Positions 23,683-28,292 of a stretch of DNA of 28,292 nt are shown one piece after another; position 1 is the stretch's first letter; the number at the start of each line of letters is the position of its first letter. The translations under genes were made by a program, and so were the position numbers. Below the pieces are notes generated by a model that was not told the origin of the DNA, did not search any database, and saw only the letters and a list, made by a program, of their open reading frames with translations. Location of the stretch: NCBI GenBank assembly GCA_015264885.1, contig JABZYY010000006.1, forward strand, positions 1-28,292, read 5' to 3'. This DNA is from Streptococcus sp. Its GTDB lineage: Bacteria > Bacillota > Bacilli > Lactobacillales > Aerococcaceae.

Positions 23683-24372
23683 GTGATTATATTAATAAAT
23701 GGAACAGCAATTGTCATCGGAGCGCTTGCGGGTGTGTTTTTACGACACATTATTTCAGAGCGTTTCGCGCAACATATCATGCAAGGATTAGCGCTATGTG
23801 TATTCCTAGTCGGAATTAAAGGCGCGATTCAAATCCCAAATAGCTTGATTATGATTTTATCTCTGGTATGTGGGGGCGTTGTCGGAGAAGGGCTTCAAAT
23901 GGAGGAGCGAGTACGTAAGTTTTCAGACTGGCTTCAGGAGAAGGCATCCAAAGGCAAAGAAAATAATTTAAATATCGGAGAAGGGTTCGTTGCGGCAGTC
24001 ATGATTTTCTGCGTAGGGGCACTTGCTACAATGGGATCTATCCAGTTAGGAATTACTGGAGATCCAGCGTTGCTTCAAACGAAGTCGGTATTAGATGGGA
24101 TTACTTCAATTTTCCTTGCGGCAACGGAAGGGATTGGAGTAGGGCTTTCTGCAGTGGCGGTCATTGCATATGAGTTAATTTTAGTGGGCTTGTCTCAACT
24201 AGTGGCTCCTCATTTGAATGATGTGGTAACCGTATCGATGTCCGCGGTTGGGTCGGTTCTTTTAGTTGGGTTAGCGATGAACTTACTAGGGATTACGAAG
24301 ATTAAAGTATTAAACTTCTTGCCAGCCATTTTTATGCCGATACTACTTGTACCGCTATTTGCGTTATTTTAA
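23683..24372 (+). CDS. DUF554 family membrane protein
   Basis: The 229-residue protein has about six or seven hydrophobic segments and the DUF554 (YdfK-like) features GTAIVIGALAG near the start, GGVVGEGLQMEERV, and GAMATMGS-like sequence GALATMGSIQLGITGD in the middle. It is an integral membrane protein; its function is unknown to me. The GTG at 23683 is chosen because AAGGAG lies 8 nt upstream. The longer frame from 23599 overlaps ssb and adds hydrophilic residues not expected of the family. Confidence 0.85.
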   Translation: MIILINGTAIVIGALAGVFLRHIISERFAQHIMQGLALCVFLVGIKGAIQIPNSLIMILSLVCGGVVGEGLQMEERVRKFSDWLQEKASKGKENNLNIGEGFVAAVMIFCVGALATMGSIQLGITGDPALLQTKSVLDGITSIFLAATEGIGVGLSAVAVIAYELILVGLSQLVAPHLNDVVTVSMSAVGSVLLVGLAMNLLGITKIKVLNFLPAIFMPILLVPLFALF

Positions 24373-24379
24373 AAACAAG

Positions 24380-24418
24380 AAAACACCGAATCAAGAATTT
24401 TCTTGGTCCGGTGTTTTT
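24380..24418. terminator. bidirectional terminator between DUF554 gene and ldh
   Basis: AAAACACCG pairs with CGGTGTTTT, with an inner CAAGAA/TTCTTG stem. A run of A precedes it and a run of T follows it, so it can stop transcription of both convergent genes. Confidence 0.9.
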
Positions 24419-24427
24419 GTGATTTCA

Positions 24428-25489
<1,062 letters not shown>

Positions 25490-25513
25490 TTATGACAAAT
25501 AATACATAAAAAA

Positions 25514-25533
25514 CACAATTTCGTGAAAATGTG
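25514..25533. promoter_or_regulatory. imperfect palindrome between ldh and pth
   Basis: CACAATTTCGTGAAAATGTG is a 20-bp inverted repeat with mismatches only at the fifth pair and at the centre. It lies upstream of the -35 regions of both divergent promoters, so it may be an operator. It is not a Rex site: the half-sites are in the wrong order. Confidence 0.35.
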
Positions 25534-25560
25534 AATTAATAACGGGAAAATGGAGGGGTA

Positions 25561-25569
25561 TGGTATAAT
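25561..25569 (+). promoter_or_regulatory. extended -10 promoter of pth
   Basis: TGG-TATAAT lies 33 bp before the pth ATG. The -35 position holds no consensus. Confidence 0.55.
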
Positions 25570-25602
25570 AGCAAAATAGAAGTAAAAAGAATAGGTGAAA
25601 GT

Positions 25603-26163
25603 ATGAAATTAGTCGTTGGTCTAGGAAATCCTGGAGCAAAGTATAAAGGGACAAGACATAATGTCGGGTTCATGACAATGGATGAAGTGGCCTATCAAGA
25701 GAAGTTTGATTTTGATAAGGCGCTCTTTGATGCAGTATTTGCGCAAGTGCAAATCGGTGGCGAAAAAGTCATCTTCATGAAGCCATTGACGTTTATGAAC
25801 TTATCGGGTGAAGCGATTCGTCCGCTGATGAATTATTTTAAAATTGGAATCGAAGACTTGCTGGTTGTTTATGATGATATGGATCTGCCGGTTGGAAAGA
25901 TTCGTCTTCGTCAAAAAGGCAGCGCCGGAGGACATAACGGAATCAAGAGTATTATTTCGTGTCTCGGTACGAGCGAGTTTAATCGTATTAAGGTTGGGGT
26001 TGGCCGTCCAAAAGAGGGGCGTACGGTCGTAGGACATGTGCTCAACCGTTTTGAAAAAGAGGAAGAAGAGGACATTATTTTTGCCGTGCAAAAGAGTGTC
26101 GATGCGATTCGTTCGTGGATTGAAACGAGCGATTTCGTCAAAACAATGAATCAATTTAATTAA
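25603..26163 (+). CDS. pth: peptidyl-tRNA hydrolase
   Basis: The 186-residue protein has the standard Pth length and motifs: GLGNPGAKYKGTRHNVGF with the catalytic histidine, KPLTFMNLSG, YDDMDLPVGK, and KGSAGGHNGIKSI. It releases peptides from stalled peptidyl-tRNAs, recycling tRNA in the cytosol. It starts with ATG after AGGTGA. A terminator-like hairpin separates it from mfd; pth next to mfd is a common arrangement in Firmicutes. Confidence 0.97.
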   Translation: MKLVVGLGNPGAKYKGTRHNVGFMTMDEVAYQEKFDFDKALFDAVFAQVQIGGEKVIFMKPLTFMNLSGEAIRPLMNYFKIGIEDLLVVYDDMDLPVGKIRLRQKGSAGGHNGIKSIISCLGTSEFNRIKVGVGRPKEGRTVVGHVLNRFEKEEEEDIIFAVQKSVDAIRSWIETSDFVKTMNQFN

Positions 26164-26171
26164 TCCATAGG

Positions 26172-26207
26172 AAAGAGATGCTGCAAATTTTTTTGCGGTC
26201 TCTTTTT
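26172..26207 (+). terminator. hairpin between pth and mfd
   Basis: AAAGAGA (26172-26178) pairs with TCTCTTT (26199-26205), and CTGCAAA pairs with TTTGCGG inside it; Ts follow. The mfd ribosome site comes 12 nt later with no visible new promoter, so termination is probably partial. Confidence 0.65.
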
Positions 26208-26230
26208 GTCGTTGGAAAAAGGAGAAAATT

Positions 26231-28292
26231 ATGCAATTATTGTACCAAACCATTAGTAAACTGAAAGGATTTAAAGAGTGGTTCGATACTCTTACGCTTC
26301 ACGAGAGTCAACTTGTGCTAGGGCTTAGTGGGTCTGTAAAACACTTGGCCGAGTCATGCGCGTTTGAGAAATTGGACAAGCAATTAGTGATTGTGACGCC
26401 AACGCTCTTACAAGCAACGCAAACCTACGAAGAGTTATCGGAGTGGTATGACGATGAGGTTGTACACCTCTTCCCGGTAGAAGAGTCGCTTGCGGCGGAT
26501 TTCTCAGTGGTGTCACCGGATGTGGTGAGCCAACGCATTCGTACGCTCGATTTCTTAAGTCGTGGAGAAAAAGGAATCGTCATCGTGCCGCTATCTGGGA
26601 TTCAAAAGCTCTTAGTTCCGGCAGCTGTTTGGAAGAAGAGCTCGATTGAACTCGCGATGGGGTCTGAAATCGAATCGATGGATGCCTTTGTCGAGCAGTT
26701 AGTGGAATTAGGATATCGTCGTGAAAATATGGTGGCGACTCCTGGTGAATTTGCGCTTCGTGGAAGTATCGTCGATATTTATCCATTAGACCAAGAATAT
26801 CCGCTACGTCTGGATTTCTTTGATACCGAAGTGGACTCGATTCGTGCGTTTAATGCGGAGACGCAACGTTCGATGGATGTGATTAACGAAGTGCGCATTT
26901 TACCAGCCACAGACTTGCCGCTTCAAAAGGAAGCGGTCTGGAAGGCGCAAGCCAAAATCCACGCGCTCTATGAAAAGGACGTGAAGGCGGCTCAAAGTGA
27001 AGAACGAAAAGACCAAGTTAAAAATATTCAGCAAGCCATCGATGCGCAATTAGAAAATGGGGAAATCCCATCAAATTTAACGTACTTCTTGGAATGTATT
27101 TATCCTGAGAAGACCAGCTTATTAGATTATGTTTCTAAAGATGCGTACCTCATTATTGATGACTACGCTCGTTTTATCGAAAAGAGCAAAACATTAGAAG
27201 AAGAGGCAGGTTATTGGAAGACGCACCATATTGAAACGGGTGCGATTGCTTCTGGATTGTCGCTTGTTCAAGATGGACGAAAAGTGTTAAAAGAAAGTCC
27301 GCTCTCGAGAACGTATTTAGCCATTTTCCAAAAAGGGCTTGGAAGACTTGCGCTTGATGCGATTCATCCGATTACGACACGCACCATGACGCAGTTTTTC
27401 TCGCAAATGCCGATGGTGAAAGTCGAAGCGGACCGTTGGAAGAAACAAGGCGCAACCGTTATCGTTTTAGTCGATGATGCTAAACGCGCGCAAAAGGTCG
27501 AACAAACCTTTGCGGATTTCGAAATTAAAAGTGTCATTTCAAACGGAACTATACTGGAAGGGCAACTTCAAATCATGGTTGGCAAGATGCACAATGGATT
27601 TGAACTGCCAGAAGACAAATTTGCTATCTTAACGGAACGCGAATTGTTCAATAAGCTCACAAAACGCGCACCGCGAAATCAAAAAATCTCGAACGCGGAA
27701 CGCTTGAAGAGCTACACCGAATTAGCTGTTGGAGACTATGTGGTTCACGTGAATCACGGGGTCGGTGTGTACCAAGGGATGGAGACGCTCGAAATTGGCG
27801 GTATCCACCAAGACTACATGTCGATTCACTATCAAGATGGCGGAAATTTATTCGTCCCAGTTTCTCAAATTAAGCTCGTTCAAAAATATGTGTCGTCGGA
27901 CGCAAAAGTTCCAAAACTCAATAAATTGGGCGGTACGGAATGGGCGAAGACGAAACGCAAAGTAACGGCCAAGATTGAAGATATCGCCGATGAACTCATC
28001 GAATTATATGCCAAACGTGACGCCGAAAAAGGATATGCGTTTAGCCGTGATACGGTGGAACAACAAGAATTCGAACAAGCCTTCCCATACACAGAAACGC
28101 AAGACCAATTGCGAAGTGTGGCAGAAATTAAGGAAGATATGCAAAAAGACAAACCGATGGATCGTCTGCTTGTCGGGGACGTTGGATACGGGAAGACGGA
28201 AGTAGCCATGCGTGCGGTCTTCAAGGCGGTCATGGATGGAAAACAAGCGGCTGTCTTGGTACCAACAACGATTCTTGCCGAGCAACATTACG
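26231..28292 (+). CDS. mfd: transcription-repair coupling factor Mfd (3' end outside window)
   Basis: The frame is open from ATG 26231 (after AAGGAG) to the window end, giving 687 residues of a protein usually about 1,170 long. The N-terminal part has GLSGS and the UvrB-like GEFALRGSIVDIYP (about residues 175-190). The RNA polymerase-interacting domain lies at about 495-560 (VGDYVVHVNHGVGVYQGM). The helicase Walker A GDVGYGKTE is at 649-657, and VPTTILAEQHY is at the very end. Mfd removes RNA polymerase stalled at DNA damage and recruits UvrA. No frameshift is seen in the visible part. The translocation motifs and the C-terminal UvrA-binding control domain are beyond the window. Confidence 0.95.
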   Translation, partial: MQLLYQTISKLKGFKEWFDTLTLHESQLVLGLSGSVKHLAESCAFEKLDKQLVIVTPTLLQATQTYEELSEWYDDEVVHLFPVEESLAADFSVVSPDVVSQRIRTLDFLSRGEKGIVIVPLSGIQKLLVPAAVWKKSSIELAMGSEIESMDAFVEQLVELGYRRENMVATPGEFALRGSIVDIYPLDQEYPLRLDFFDTEVDSIRAFNAETQRSMDVINEVRILPATDLPLQKEAVWKAQAKIHALYEKDVKAAQSEERKDQVKNIQQAIDAQLENGEIPSNLTYFLECIYPEKTSLLDYVSKDAYLIIDDYARFIEKSKTLEEEAGYWKTHHIETGAIASGLSLVQDGRKVLKESPLSRTYLAIFQKGLGRLALDAIHPITTRTMTQFFSQMPMVKVEADRWKKQGATVIVLVDDAKRAQKVEQTFADFEIKSVISNGTILEGQLQIMVGKMHNGFELPEDKFAILTERELFNKLTKRAPRNQKISNAERLKSYTELAVGDYVVHVNHGVGVYQGMETLEIGGIHQDYMSIHYQDGGNLFVPVSQIKLVQKYVSSDAKVPKLNKLGGTEWAKTKRKVTAKIEDIADELIELYAKRDAEKGYAFSRDTVEQQEFEQAFPYTETQDQLRSVAEIKEDMQKDKPMDRLLVGDVGYGKTEVAMRAVFKAVMDGKQAAVLVPTTILAEQHY

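Noticed and set aside
25514..25533. Rex (NADH-sensing) operator upstream of ldh
   Set aside because: Rex sites read TTGTGA-N6-TCACAA. Here the half-sites are CACA...TGTG, the opposite order.

Overview
The window is a stretch of chromosome from a low-GC, Gram-positive bacterium, most likely a lactic acid bacterium (Lactobacillales). The evidence is the ldh, pth, mfd and rapZ-yvcK-whiA gene orders, strong AGGAGG ribosome sites, TGn-TATAAT promoters, a T-box riboswitch, lipobox lipoproteins and Bce-type peptide-stress genes. The genus cannot be fixed from sequence alone; a Carnobacteriaceae, Aerococcaceae or Enterococcaceae relative would fit. The first gene (ketopantoate reductase) lacks its 5' end and the last (mfd) lacks its 3' end.

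Layout. 1-528: end of panE (+). 529-721: convergent intergenic region with a terminator on each strand. 722-2831 (-): luxS, a MetQ-like lipoprotein and mtnN, one operon behind a methionine-type T-box leader (2870-3125) and a clear promoter. 3407-9028 (+): two tandem BceAB-type ABC transporters, clearly a duplication. 9265-14647 (+): a UgpCAE-type ABC importer, then an MBL/beta-CASP hydrolase, then the UgpB-like binding protein. 14648-15165: a large nested inverted repeat. 15166-17328: a DUF1697 protein and a cytosolic 5'-nucleotidase-family phosphoesterase, ending in a second structured repeat (17337-17527). 17726-20126: an unknown lipoprotein and a BceRS-type two-component system. 20258-24372: rapZ, yvcK, whiA, a small ssb and a DUF554 membrane protein. 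24428-25402 (-): ldh. 25603-28292 (+): pth and mfd.

How the parts may work together. LuxS and MtnN carry out successive steps of S-adenosylhomocysteine recycling and autoinducer-2 production. The T-box ties them, and a putative methionine-type uptake lipoprotein, to charging of tRNA-Met. The two Bce transporters and the intramembrane-sensing kinase pair are the usual parts of a peptide-antibiotic detoxification module, here split by about 9 kb. A perfect BceR-type box stands before the second transporter only. The Ugp-type importer and the two phosphoesterases suggest scavenging of phosphorylated compounds.

The least ordinary signal is a family of structured repeats at 543-626 (possible member), 14669-15077 and 17337-17527. 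The last two share an 82-83 bp core with fixed loop motifs and variable but complementary stems. Each core is set inside long inverted arms that overlap or form transcription terminators. This recalls the EFAR repeats of Enterococcus faecalis, which insert into stem-loop targets.
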